Origin: Tubulanus polymorphus
Lineage: Eukaryota > Nemertea > Palaeonemertea > Tubulaniformes > Tubulanidae
Length of the DNA stretch: 64,000 nucleotides
Assembly: GCF_964204645.1 (NCBI RefSeq)
Contig: NC_134025.1
Location: forward strand, 22,970,001 to 23,034,000
Reading direction: 5' to 3'
Below are positions 1 through 11,650 of this stretch, in pieces (the first letter of the stretch is position 1; each line of letters starts with the position of its first letter). The notes under the pieces are model-generated. The model had not been told where the DNA came from. It did no database searches and was given only the letters and a program-made list of their open reading frames with translations. The position numbers and the translations under genes are program-made.

Positions 1-181
1 ATGAAGCTACTATGCACTAGTACCAAAAACTCGTGTTGTCAAACAAACTAGTTAACCTATTAAGTACGATCCGTCTCGTTGTATTTATTCTACACTATGT
101 TAATACGGCCCCTCCACGAATCTTTATTAGTTCCATGGGTTAAGTGAATGTATATATATATCTCATTAAGTCATTTTGTAG

Positions 182-1704
182 GGCTAGGATTTGGTATGGC
201 TCATGTGCCGACGATAGCAGTGATGGCTCAAAGTTTCAACAGAATGCGAACAGTTATGATGGCAATATGCATGTCCGCTACGAGTCTAGGAATGTTCATT
301 TTGCCGATATTTGTCAACTTTACCGTAAACGTATATGGCTGGAGGGGTTCGATCCTGATATTAGGCGGCTTTGCGTTGCATTTATCTATCTCGGGTTTAT
401 TGATCGATCCTTCAATCGCGAGTTCCGCATTGTCGCAAAACGCCACCAAACGACCACACATCGACCAGGTCGAAGAAATTATCGGATCGATAACGAGCTT
501 GAATCTGAAACCGGTCAAACCAAGAAACAAAATCATTCGGCTCGGAATGTTTAAACACAGAACCTTTGTCCTTCTTATGTTCCATGCATTTTTTGTGTCC
601 TGCGGATACTTAATTGCCTACATACACTTGTCAGCGGCCGCGATTGATATTTACCAATTGGACAACGAAAAAGCGCGTTACATCATTTCAGCGATCGGCG
701 TATCGAATCTCTTGGGCCGGGTTGTCCAAGGCGCGATAACGCATCACCCGAAAGTAGAAACGTTAGAATTGTATATGGTAGTTACATTTCTAGCCGGGGT
801 CTTTCTCGTCATATTCCCCTTCATGGGCAACTATACGGGACTTATGGCGGCAACCTGTGGAATCGGATTTAGTTTTGCGGCTTATGGTTGTTATCTGCCT
901 TGTGTAATCGCTGAATTGTTGGAAACGGAATATATAGCCGCTGCTTGTGGATACATTATGTTCTCGTGTGGAATCGGATTCCTTATCGGGCCACCTGTCG
1001 CCGGTATGACAAATATATTGTTAAACTAAATCTAAACGCATTGCTTATCAAAGAGGGGTGCAGCGGGGATTTCTGTTTCTGTTTGAAAATGTGCATTCCG
1101 AAATCGTTTTGGAAAAATCCTTAAATCAATGGCAAGGGGCGGATCCAGGAGGACTTGTTTGCAAGTCAATCGAGTGCTCTATTTCATTTCGTCAATAAAG
1201 ATAATCGGTGCATTTCAGTGTGGGAGTGCGCCTAATATTGCCTTTCTCGACATCAAAATGTTTGGAATGTGTCAAGTCCTTCAAAATTTGCCTCTGGATC
1301 CTCCCCCGAATAAAAACTATTTTGCTCATCGCGACTGCTCATCGTGCAGTTCTCCTTTCTTTTCAGGCATGCTCTACGACTATACTGGAAGTTATGCCAA
1401 TTCGTTATATTTGGGCGCGGGGTTCGTTTTTCTGGGTATCGTTGTTACATTACCTCATTGGCTCGTGATCTGGTCGGACGCCTGCTGTGCAAAACGTGAC
1501 GTCACGACGACGCCGGCGAAATCGAACTATGTTTCAACAGACGATGACGACGTCGAGCAATGCAACGAAACTGACTCCTGTCTCGACAGAAGCGAAAATA
1601 AGGAGGCTGCCAATGGATATGATCGTCAGCCGACAGAGGATGAATCACCTCTTCCCCAATTAGAACTACGAGTTGTACGTTGTCATATGCTCGTCCACAA
1701 TTAA
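182..1704 (+). CDS. Monocarboxylate transporter (SLC16/MCT family), 3' two exons
   Basis: Partial gene, with its 5' part lying before the window. Exon A (182-1003) follows an acceptor ending TTTTGTAG. Exon B (1367-1704) follows TTCTTTTCAG. The donor at 1004 (GTATGA) joins A to B inside a Gly codon, giving GPPVAGMLYDYTGSY, which is the conserved GPP-AG-LYD-TGSY segment between the last two helices of monocarboxylate transporters. Exon A opens with GLGFGMAHVP, then FNRMRTVMMAICMSA and YGWRGSILILGG, the usual MCT helix 4-6 signature, followed by a loop and more helices. Exon B gives the last helix and an acidic cytoplasmic tail (DDDDVEQ). The family are plasma-membrane major-facilitator proteins that move lactate, pyruvate or related small acids, often with protons. 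The exact substrate cannot be read here. The open frame running past 1003 into the intron is read-through, not protein. Confidence 0.9.
1136..1309. repeat. Inverted-repeat element of the GGGGCGGATCCAG type in the MCT intron
   Basis: The left end reads GGGGCGGATCCAGGAGGA. The right end reads CCTCTGGATCCTCCCCCG, roughly its reverse complement. The element is about 175 bp and lies wholly within the last MCT intron. Related ends occur at 45380, 50776-50990, 59771 and 62685-63146, so this is a dispersed MITE-like family. There is no coding capacity. Confidence 0.45.
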
Positions 1705-4700
1705 GCCCCAAATAGCCTTGAAATCGTTATAGTCATAATCCTAGTACATACATACTTCTGCCCTTTAAATATATAATTATCTAGATAAGTATCAATCTTT
1801 CAATTGCACTCTTATCAAGGAAAATTATCGTTTTTGGTCTAGCCACCATTTTTTATTGCGTTGAAATATATTTTCAGAACAAATGAATCATTTGCAGCGA
1901 CACGGAATGAGTAAGATGTTGATAAATCTCTACGAACTAATCTTCAAGTAAAAGAAGATAATGTAATTCACGCGTGAACTCAAATGCAAAGCGTCTTTGC
2001 ATCGATGGTTGTGCCAATAACTCTGTCTCCTGCGATCCGGCGAAGAAACATAGACGATGTCTTTCAAGCGACGTGATGAGAACCAAACTTCAAGTTTTCA
2101 TCTATGAAAAGTATTATATGTGTTTTAACATAAAAAACGGGTCAGAAATATATTGAAATAATGCATATTGCATCGAACATTATTATAGAAACTTAAATGT
2201 TTATGTTCCGCTGAGTCATTTATATTATATATGGCCAGAAATATATATACATATATAGTCACTTTAAAATAAATCATTGGTTTTTTTCATTATTTTTCGT
2301 GTGTATGTTCCCAAGAAGGGCAGCCAGTATTATTATGTAAAGGTAACGTCAAAAAGCGAAAAATATTCTTTCAGCCACCGACGATGTTTCTAACTTCTTG
2401 CAATCATTTAACCATCGACGATCCTAACATTTTATACCGATCAAAGTTGTGAAAAATGCGAAAGTTTTGTAGAAAATAATCCGGATTTATTTCACTAACG
2501 TCTCCTGATGAAGAAATGCCCATTTCGTACATGTGTTTATAATTCATCAGGTCTTGATTAAGTTATATATATATATATATACAATTGACGTTTGTTTGTT
2601 CAATATGTTTGAGTTTTAATTGTGAAAAGACAAAGAAAATTCAACACTGAAATCTGTACACAACAAATATAACGTATACTTTGGGTGTTCTTGGAAGTAA
2701 CACATTAAAGTCTTAGATGTAATCGCCTTTGCTAATGTAGACCACATAACGGTGATCGCCTGATGGCCTATTACTCAATAAAAGCCTAGCGCCGCCTAGA
2801 TTCAAACCGAAAATCGAAATATGTGACCATATTCACGTACACATGTAGGTCGAAGGTATATATTAGCCAACGTTAGAGAACAGACTTATAATTTCACGGA
2901 CATATTTATAGGTCCAATGTTATATTGATAAATGGAGATAATGTCGACACAAAGTGATATACTCGTGCTCCAGATTTCACGACATCAAGTCTTAACACTA
3001 GCAAATCGATGTCACAACCACGATAAGTGTATGCGTAATGCTGTCCAGTCTTAAGAGGCCGTGACCAATTCATATTATACCACAAACATTTCCGTATTAA
3101 GGAGACCATGGTTTGATAAGATAGTAGCTTTCATAAATTCCTTCAGTCTTCATCGTTCATAGGGCTGTCTGAAAAGGAAAAGAGAAGATCATACGTCACA
3201 ACCAGTAATAACAAGACACGACTATCAGACATCGCAACAACGACCAATCCATTTAAGTTGAACTTTTTTACGATGATATCGATGATTGGCGCGGGACATA
3301 ATGTCTAGTTTTAGCTTTTATCAACCTGTCAAATTAACGGCAATCAATACAGATATCATGTTTGAACGATTTCAAAGGACGACAGTCTATTCAAGTGTAC
3401 ATGTATGTAGTCATGGGATTCGGCCACCTGGCAATGTTATTGAAAATGCATTTTGCGACGGCATCGATCACGTCATATACCGTATATTTTCATGTTTTTA
3501 CATGTATCTAAATTACACGAGATAGACCGTTACCATGGCGTCGTCTGCATATACGTTGTAATAATGGAATTTGCAGTTTTTTTTTCAACAAAATCAAATA
3601 AATGCAAAATCAAACGTGAACTCATAATTGCGCTCAAAACAGCAAACAGAAACGTTAGTATTATTATTATCATAAAGTTGACGGCGAAAAAAAGCAAAAA
3701 AAAGTATTGAATATTTGAGGTAAACCAGTTCCAAATGTCAAGAAGCTACGTATACGAAATGTTTGATAAGAGCTAGAAAATTATCAACCACAAAGAAAGA
3801 TTAAAGTCTTGAAAAAACCAATCATTGACCTTTTGGAGGCATGTCAGTAGAGATTAGAGTTTCCCGTTTTAATGAGCTCCAATTTTGAGAGTGTACTACA
3901 CATTAGAACCGAAATAGAGGATAGAAAAACAGAATATTCCCTCGATGATGGCTTTTACGTCTGGACTAAGCCAGCGTCCAGTCAGCTGATGCGGAAACAA
4001 AAAGCTGCAGCGACGGCAATTCGATATCCAGTTTGAATGCAAAACAGCTAATCGTGTCTCAAACGCTGTGTGTTATTTGTTAAACTGGAAATACAGGCCC
4101 CTTTTTTATGAAGCGGTGATGAAGAGAATGTCATTTAACGCCTTAACAGTGTTTCTGTGCGCAGATTCGAAGTTGAGAAAAGTAATGATCGATTTTGAAA
4201 GTTTCCGATGCCCGTCTAAATCACATTAAACATTAATGCCTTTCTCAAATAGAACAGGTTATCATCATAAAATTGGTTCATAATGTTAAATCACTTCAAG
4301 CCAAACGAACAAATTTGATTTAATTGACATGCACGGACGTCAACCAATTAATTAGATGCACAGTTGATGTCGATAACAGTCCAGTATTTAACAGTCTGAA
4401 TGTATTTGAATTCGACCGACCATTTCAGCGCGTAGTGAATGTATTGATTATGCATATTATGAGATTTAGTTCAAATTGCAGGATATTCCAAGTTACCCCG
4501 CCGAACCACTTGTCGGTACGCAGTTGCGAAAAGCGTTAAAACGTTTAGCCATTTCCGACAAAAAACCAAAATGTATAGCACCCTACAGAGCTAGTTTTGC
4601 GAATGCTGTTATTAAGAATATTTGAAAAACCACACCCGCAGAGATAGAAACTGCAATGTTTCAGCTACTCGCAGGCTATATTCGTACAATATTTCGATGG

Positions 4701-5011
4701 AGTCATTCAGGGCATATATGCATTCATCACAAAAACACCCACGTAAGACTGGTCTTATTTGTTTATCTTATTTACACGACTGTACGACCGGCACCTAAAG
4801 CAATAAAGCAATGCGTACAGTTCTTACATATCAGACTAATACTTGGTTGTTGTAGCAGTCGTTTGTGAAAACTCGGAAACTGCAAGAACACACATCTCCA
4901 TCTTTTAATCAACTTAGTTAACATAAGATAAGATAAATGCACCCAATTATATTCATAAATTAAGTAGAATATGTATATACAACATTCTTTGAGAAATTGT
5001 GCCTGAGTAAC
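1705..5011. other. 3' flank of the MCT gene and gene-poor DNA
   Basis: The first few hundred bases are probably MCT 3' UTR. Possible AATAAA signals occur near 2266. An AT dinucleotide run lies at about 2565-2580. A CTGATGAAG motif sits near 2510. No open frame here shows codon bias, splice sites or a recognisable domain, and I see no gene in the remainder. Confidence 0.4.
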
Positions 5012-5293
5012 TCACCATGGAGGCGAATTCGAGTTACGTCGTTCGGCTTTATGTCCGTTTGAGTGCATTCCAGATGAGGCCATAGCTCTGGCGTACTGTT
5101 GGTGATCCTGGGCGTACATTAGCGACCCTCTTCTCATAGGAGGCGGCCCGTGAGGTGCGTATTTGCGACCGTCCTTGTTTTGTTTGTCAGTTCTGAACAT
5201 CTTGTTGCGTTCTTTTTGCTTGGAGATCTGCTTGGCGGTCATGTGAGATCCGTGCGCTCGCGGTTTGAAACAAACGCTCAGTAAAGCCCCCAT
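5012..5293 (-). CDS. Small basic protein with N-terminal acylation signal (paralogue A)
   Basis: A 93-residue frame starting MGALLSVCFK. Gly2 with Ser6 fits the N-myristoylation consensus. Cys8 is a likely palmitoylation site, and residues 11-44 are rich in Lys, Arg and His (SKQKERNKMFR). That combination usually anchors a protein on the inner face of a membrane. The tail is rich in Pro, Ser, Gln and Asn, looks disordered, and has no domain I recognise. About 25 of its first 43 residues match the gene at 13833-14105. In both genes an acceptor (TTACAG) lies 9-10 bases before the ATG, so each has an upstream non-coding exon. The start codon context (AACCATGG) is strong. The frame ends in TGA, but that stop overlaps a good splice donor (ATG|GTGAGT), so a spliced isoform with a different C-terminus is possible. 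Family and function are unknown to me. The conserved pairing argues the gene is real. Confidence 0.6.
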   Translation of the reverse strand: MGALLSVCFKPRAHGSHMTAKQISKQKERNKMFRTDKQNKDGRKYAPHGPPPMRRGSLMYAQDHQQYARAMASSGMHSNGHKAERRNSNSPPW

Positions 5294-5296
5294 GGT

Positions 5297-5302
5297 TCAC
5301 AT
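5297..5302 (-). promoter_or_regulatory. AUG-UGA start-stop element upstream of paralogue A
   Basis: If the acceptor TTACAG at 5303-5308 is used, the coding exon begins ATGTGAACCATGG. The first six bases are a start codon followed at once by a stop, nine bases before the main start. Such start-stop elements are known in other genes to stall ribosomes and lower translation of the downstream frame. The paralogue has ATTCGAGACG at this place and lacks the element. The role is inferred only. Confidence 0.3.
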
Positions 5303-8300
5303 CTGTAATTAAGGTAGCGATATTAATTTCAGAAGTCAGCCTGTCGCCCACTGAATTTTATGGCTTCGACTTAATCTGAATATCGAAGCCGTTCCAACCT
5401 TCCGAAACGTTAATTAATTGCATCCGTTCTGGCGATGCATTATTGGTTTTCAAGAGGCACGACATGTGTATTCGTCCACACGATGTCGTTGCATCTCAGT
5501 CATCACGCGTATAGACGCTAATTTTACCCAATGCGCCGTAAATGACCCAGAACATCGATTAGAATTTTATTCTCACGAAGCTTATAAGTCGAAAGGGTCA
5601 CTTCAACACCGTTGCAGTCATAATTAAACTAAATGCGACGAATAAAACGACCCGATTATTGTCCGTAGTTTTAAGAGATAAGTCGTTTTGAAATTAACGT
5701 TTTAGGATTAACGACGTGAAAAGCTATCGGACCGGACAACAGGTGCATTTCCGCACACCGTAGTCATGGTTACTGCAGTAGAAAGCATCAGCAGGTAGCA
5801 ACTTCGGCAGGGTTTCGCTGGTATAACTATTGAAATGTAAATTATTTTACGCTCGGTCGCATCCTCGTAAGTTGACACGATGCTTGTCGGAATGCATTTT
5901 TGACTTTCCGTTCCAAGAAAATCAAGTCAAAAGGTTATGAACTGCATAGTTGCACCGCAACTGTGCGTTAGTCATTACAAGTAGAATTTATTGGCAGGTC
6001 GTTGCTCGAAATGAAGAGGCCTCTGGGAACAAGAGAAGTTGGATTTCGACGTCGTTAAAGTATATCATGATATCACAATCTTTTAGCATAGGGTACACAT
6101 CTTAATGGCCACAGCAACCACTGATGAATTGCTGATACACACATCACCGGGAGATCGGCTTTCAAAAGCAATTACGGGGACGCCGGAAGAATTATGAATC
6201 TAATGGCAGACGCGTTTGAAATGCCATTCTTTTCAGTCGAATCTTGAAAAAATGTTGAATATCAACAAAATGAAATAACGAAAGTACCATAACCGCAAAA
6301 TTACCAAGGCAACCGACAGACAGGTTTAGCTAGTTTATCCAAATCAGCGAAATATGGTTGAATAGCAAGGATAATTTTACATTCACCTTTCCGTACGCGT
6401 TATGTAGAATGTCTTTTCTCGTTTTTCCGATCGTGAATCAGTGAAACAGGATGAAAAAAGAGGATTTATAATCATGGATACAATCCATTTGGATGGCAAG
6501 CGCGCATCCGTGATCGAGGAGCGCTGGGCAGCGAGAAACTGAGTACACACAACAACGGTGCTTTTATTATGATTTAGCCTGAGGATGTTTTTCCTCGAAA
6601 CGCGACATTTCATTAACTGCGCGAAAAGCAGATGATTGGAACTGATGCAGTCAAACCAAATATCTTACGACAAAGTCAAGCATATTGGTAAAAGGCATAG
6701 ATTAATGAGAAGAGCTTTCGTGGATTATTCCATTTATTGAATCAAATCATTTTGTATATCGTAGGATACTTTAAAGAATAACCCCTGTTTCGCTCCCGGC
6801 TGGTGCGGCGGGTTCGCAAGGGACACCAAAAAAAACCAAATCAAACGAAACCTACCGATTAGATAAATAACACGGGCAATCTCTATTTTAAGGTAAAACA
6901 AAAAAAACTTACCACTTCTTTATTGCCCGCGTACAAATATTCTTTGACAAGTTAGCGAAAATTCAATATGAGATTTGCTCCGAAATTCCCAATATTTCCC
7001 AGCTGAATTTCGGTTCCGTATGACTATTGTATTTATGTCGCATATCGCATACGTACTTCCACACATCGTCTCATTAATGATTTTGGCCTCTTCAAATATC
7101 AATATGTGCTAATTGTATAACGCTTAAAGCCAGAGGGATTGCAGTGGCCGTCGTACCTTATAATTCATGAATTCCTCGTTGAACTAGTCTGTGTTCAACT
7201 GCGTCTAACGCTCGAGAGAGGATAACAAACCTACCTTACGATCGTTGAAAATTCGAAAGAACAAGATAAAACTGAATCCGTATAAACAAACAAGAGGCAG
7301 CTGGCGAAATGCAGCAGGCAATTTCCTTTCTCGTGCTAAGATCCGGGTGGAATACGGCTCCGAAAAAAGAGAACATCATCAAAATTACCATTTAGGACCC
7401 ACTGCTCATTAGAGTTCGTTTATATTCAAGGGAAAGACCTAGCCGTCTTCCGTACGTACGGCAATAACTACTAGCAAGGTTGCCACATTATGTCCTAATT
7501 GATTTGCCCTTGTTAGAATTCTAACCTGCTTTACAATAAAAATTATCTACCCTGCAATTTTGCTAAATTATCTTGAAGAACGCGGCGGCGTCTTGGGGTC
7601 CATTATATACGATCTAAAAGATTTGAGAAAAAATCCCACTTTTGTTCGGTGATAACTATTTTGGTATTCCTTTCACGCTCCATTTTATATTCATTCAAAG
7701 GAAACGATTTTCCGTTTTGTATGAAAATCGAAATCTGCATATAACGAAAATCTTATCAAAATCTAAAACTTCGAGGTAATTTCAAGGTGATTTTTTTGTC
7801 AAATATGAAACATCAAGGAAATTAGTTCAGTTGTTACATCCTAATTTGAGTAACCCTGATGAGGCGTCATCATTCAAAATACAGGTTAAGATATTGAGGT
7901 TCACGGCAGGCGGCGGTGTACAAATCAAGCCCTCAGACGATGTGACGTGTTTTTCTAATTAAATTGACATCAGGTAATTGCGATATACGCGTCGAATCGA
8001 CGATGATTCAATTGTCGAACGCAATTTACTCAGTCGGGAAATGATATATATCGAATTACTTTGTCCGTGTAAAAAGCGGCAATCGATTCGACAATGTGCG
8101 AGAGTAAACCCCTGTTAGAGATCTTAATGCGTAGAAATTTATCGCAACCAGCGCTTTAAAATGGCGGTTGTAAACGTGCTATTCGTCGTCACATTTACGA
8201 TTTCCTTTTTAGTAATCGTTAACGGTGATCGATCGCCTCTAAAGATGAACTTCTCCAAAAAATAAGCTAACAGGCAATCTCATGGGATCTACTAACAACT

Positions 8301-10068
8301 GTACTGGTGGCTGCCAAAATTCGAACTCTCTTCTCTCTACTCGTTTTCCAACTTAACTACTCTCTCCCTCTACCAAGTTTCAACCACGTAATCTCTCCCT
8401 ACCAAATTTAGTATGGTTTCTACAGAATCTGCAACCTCCATCAACCACTCTCCGACTAGAAATATATTTCCAACCACCAACACTACATACCAAGTTTCTG
8501 AATCATGTTTTCTGAATTATTCCCTTAGACTAAGCTATCAACATTAAATTTTTTTTTTCTTCGTTTAAACCAACTGTTCACATTAAATCATTATTTTTAT
8601 TTGTTATTTGTTTCCCCAGACGTTATTAATATTTATATCATTATTTGATTAACCCTAGTCAACTATCAACGGCTAAAACAGTTAGCGAGAATTCAGCGAA
8701 CAGGGACGGCGTACGATACGCTTCTTGTGATTGAATAGACAGGTTACAGCCGCGACCGACCGAAGCTCAACCAAGTCGAAAGCATCTCGGCTTCAGTGAT
8801 CCAAGAAAAATATTCGACCAAATGGCCATCGGGGCGAATATAGCGTCAATATGTTTCAGATAACCTGCCTGTTCATCGGAATGGTTCATATTTCCCCTCA
8901 TTCGTGGCAGCATCGGGGAATAAGGTTATTCCATTAAGCTAGCAAGTAAGAGGAATGGCTATCATCCATTTTGAAAGCATCGCCAAAATCGTGACTCGGA
9001 AAAGAAAGAATGTCCGAATGATAGCTCGCACACCGCAGTAAATTCGAATCACTCCAAATACGTCTCAATTAATTTCAATTCTGTTACAATCGGATTATAG
9101 CCTTTTTAATTCATCGTTTGAACGGCAGTCTGTGCAATCGATAACCGGATTCGTTTTTCAATCGAATGAAAGCTTATACCCGTTTGCTGGCGACAACAAA
9201 TAAAAGCGCGCTTGTTGCTTTGCAGTAAGATTATTTCCGAGCGATTCCCCAGCGATATTCGCACCGAATCACTTGAAAAGATTCGAGAGCGATGAGAAGA
9301 ATTGGATTATCGAATATATTCCATAGAGATACAATACTTTATTGGCTGGGTCCCCCAATGACCTAACCTTAAAAAGCGCCATATGAGAGTCGATTCTACT
9401 GGTAGGCCTACTCGTCGTATTGGCACGTGAGAAAATGAAATCATTTTGGAATAACCTTGGCGCTGACGAACATGACGACGAACGGTGATATGATTTTGCC
9501 TGACAGGCATCTAACAGCACACGAGATTCGGTAATCAGGAAAATGTGAACAACCCATAACAGTTCTAGAACGCCAAAAACCGGATTGTAGAAAACGAATG
9601 CCACCGATGAAAATGACAGCAGGAAAAAATGCCACCAATGATTTTCTTCAACAGTCTAGAATGATGATAATAAAAATGCTACAAAATGTTATTTTCAGAC
9701 TTCTTCGATCCAGCTTCTATACACATTAGCTAAATTTCCCTTGAAATAGGAAATTGGAAATGGACATATCGTTTTTTTTTTTACTTCTTTAAGCTAGAAA
9801 TAGGCATTCTTTTGGTTATTTTGCAATTTTTCCGTAAGCAGTAATAGCCCATAGACATGCTTTTGAATCTTAATTTCACAATGAGTGTTAATGCAAGTTC
9901 TAATGCGGTCGAGTTAATTGCATGAAAACTAGATCGCAGCAAACTATGATTGTAGATTGAAGTTATTGATGATTGAAATATAAAATCTTAATATGGCTGC
10001 AAAGCAGCGATAACGGTTTTCTGTACCTTTTGCATTAGACTTGAAGTATAGAAATTGATAAGATCATT

Positions 10069-10093
10069 GCCGGGGATTCGAACCTGATATCAC
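10069..10093 (-). repeat. SINE-like fragment with tRNA B-box resemblance
   Basis: GCCGGGGATTCGAACCTGAT reads on the minus strand as AGGTTCGAATCC, the tRNA T-loop or B-box sequence. The same core with matching flanks occurs twice at 28956-29056 and once at 33950-33993. No acceptor stem or A box is visible, so this is a tRNA-derived repeat relic and not a tRNA gene. Confidence 0.35.
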
Positions 10094-11244
10094 AATCGGA
10101 GGAAATCGAGAATATTATTGAAATGGATGCCACTCTGATTCGGATATTCTCGGAGCCATCATCTTTCTTCGGCACATTAACCACGTCACAGATAAACGAT
10201 ATGTACGCAAGGTCCTACGGCTATTACTTACCCGCAACAGTACTATATTTCTGAACGGTATTTCTTTTAGTGTACTGGTCCAGAGAGACTTTATTCTATC
10301 TCTCGTCAGAATCAAAAATTACGTTTATGAGTTGTGTAGTCTGCGTACAGGTTAACAATTGAATAGAAAGATTAAGGATAATTAATCATTTTCCTACTGT
10401 GCAAAAAGTGGCATTTTTCCTGTGTCGTAAGATTTTTGGCATTTCTTTCTGGTCGCGTTGTTTTCGTTTACCATGAAAACCTGGTATGCAAGTTCTGGCA
10501 ATACATTTCCTCGAAAATCTGGTATGCGATGTCCAGTGCGAATTTGTGAATGAATAATGTAAACGTACAGAAGTATAATAAGGTTTTTAAGCTGCGCAAA
10601 AACAGTCTGATTTTTGTAGATACGTATGCATTATTAATTTGGAATCGGAAAATACATATGGGAGACCCAGTGCAATGTGTTGCACACTGAATATCCTAGA
10701 TTTTCTCAAATTACCCTTCAATAATCATTATGAGAACCGTTGCATCTGTGTATAAGTGTCGCAAATTACGAAATTTCCGTTACCAATTTCATTTCGCCTG
10801 ACGACTTCCTTGCGAAATTAACTTATTTCGATATCATATCACTGCCTATGCGTGCATGTGTTTGCGTGCGTATATTTAAAACACCTGAAATAGGGTTTAG
10901 TTGATTACCGTTATAACAGTTGATTTTTGCATGGGGAAATGAATGATGCATATGGGAAAATGTGACTTAATTTCATTTACACCTAATATACGCTCAGAGG
11001 GACGCACCAGATCCCGCAACATATAATAATCACGGCCCTTCGCTTCGGAGCAAGATGCATATTTATGGCAGTCACAGTGGACATTGTGTTTGTTTCAAGG
11101 TTTTTACCGCACAACAATAGATTGTGAAGTCATCCATCAGCGTTCGTGTACATGACTCGAACATCAAAGTATATGACGCGAATATTGACACGGATTGCCC
11201 GTGTTTTAAAATCTGAGATGTCAAAGTATCTAGCGAAAGTACAG

Positions 11245-11650
11245 TTACGAACAGAACGACTTTTAAGCCTAGCGCACATCGACACTGCGATTGGAGACAC
11301 AACTAGTTGCTACGTACCGAACGATTACCCCGCGCACATCGAAATCTAGTTACAACCGGTCAGTTGCAGCAACTGCATGGCGCGTGTCGATCGTCGAGAT
11401 CCAGAGCGCGCACATCGACGGATATGACTGCGATTGAGTACAACCAGTCGCTCAAAAGTAGAACATGGGCAACTGGCTGGAACTGGAGATAGATCGACGC
11501 TTACCAATCGTAAGCTCGCTCACATCGACACATTTAAGCAACTGATCGCATCCAGCCAGTTCCTCACATGCGCCGAAAACTGCCTTGCAACTAGTTGTCT
11601 CAAATCGCAGTTTCGATGTGCGCTAGGCTTTAAACGTTGCATTCGAACGG
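11245..11650. repeat. Foldback element with nested GCGCACATCGA repeats
   Basis: The left arm (about 11255-11315) and right arm (about 11586-11640) are near-perfect reverse complements. Both contain GCCTAGCGCACATCGA and CAACTAGTTG. Inside, GCGCACATCGA recurs at 11333 and 11407, and GCTCACATCGA at 11518, with AACTGGCTGG and CCAGCCAGTT facing each other. The structure suggests a non-autonomous foldback transposon. There is no coding potential beyond chance frames. Confidence 0.55.

Noticed and set aside
148-1029. A 293-residue frame read as a complete transporter
   Set aside because: The start lies in the intron before a TTTTGTAG acceptor, and the last residues are read-through past the donor at 1004. 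The true protein continues in exon 1367-1704.
9269-9638. Three overlapping minus-strand frames up to 111 residues
   Set aside because: Different frames of the same stretch overlap, none resembles a known domain, no consistent splice sites bound them, and there is no codon bias. Treated as chance.
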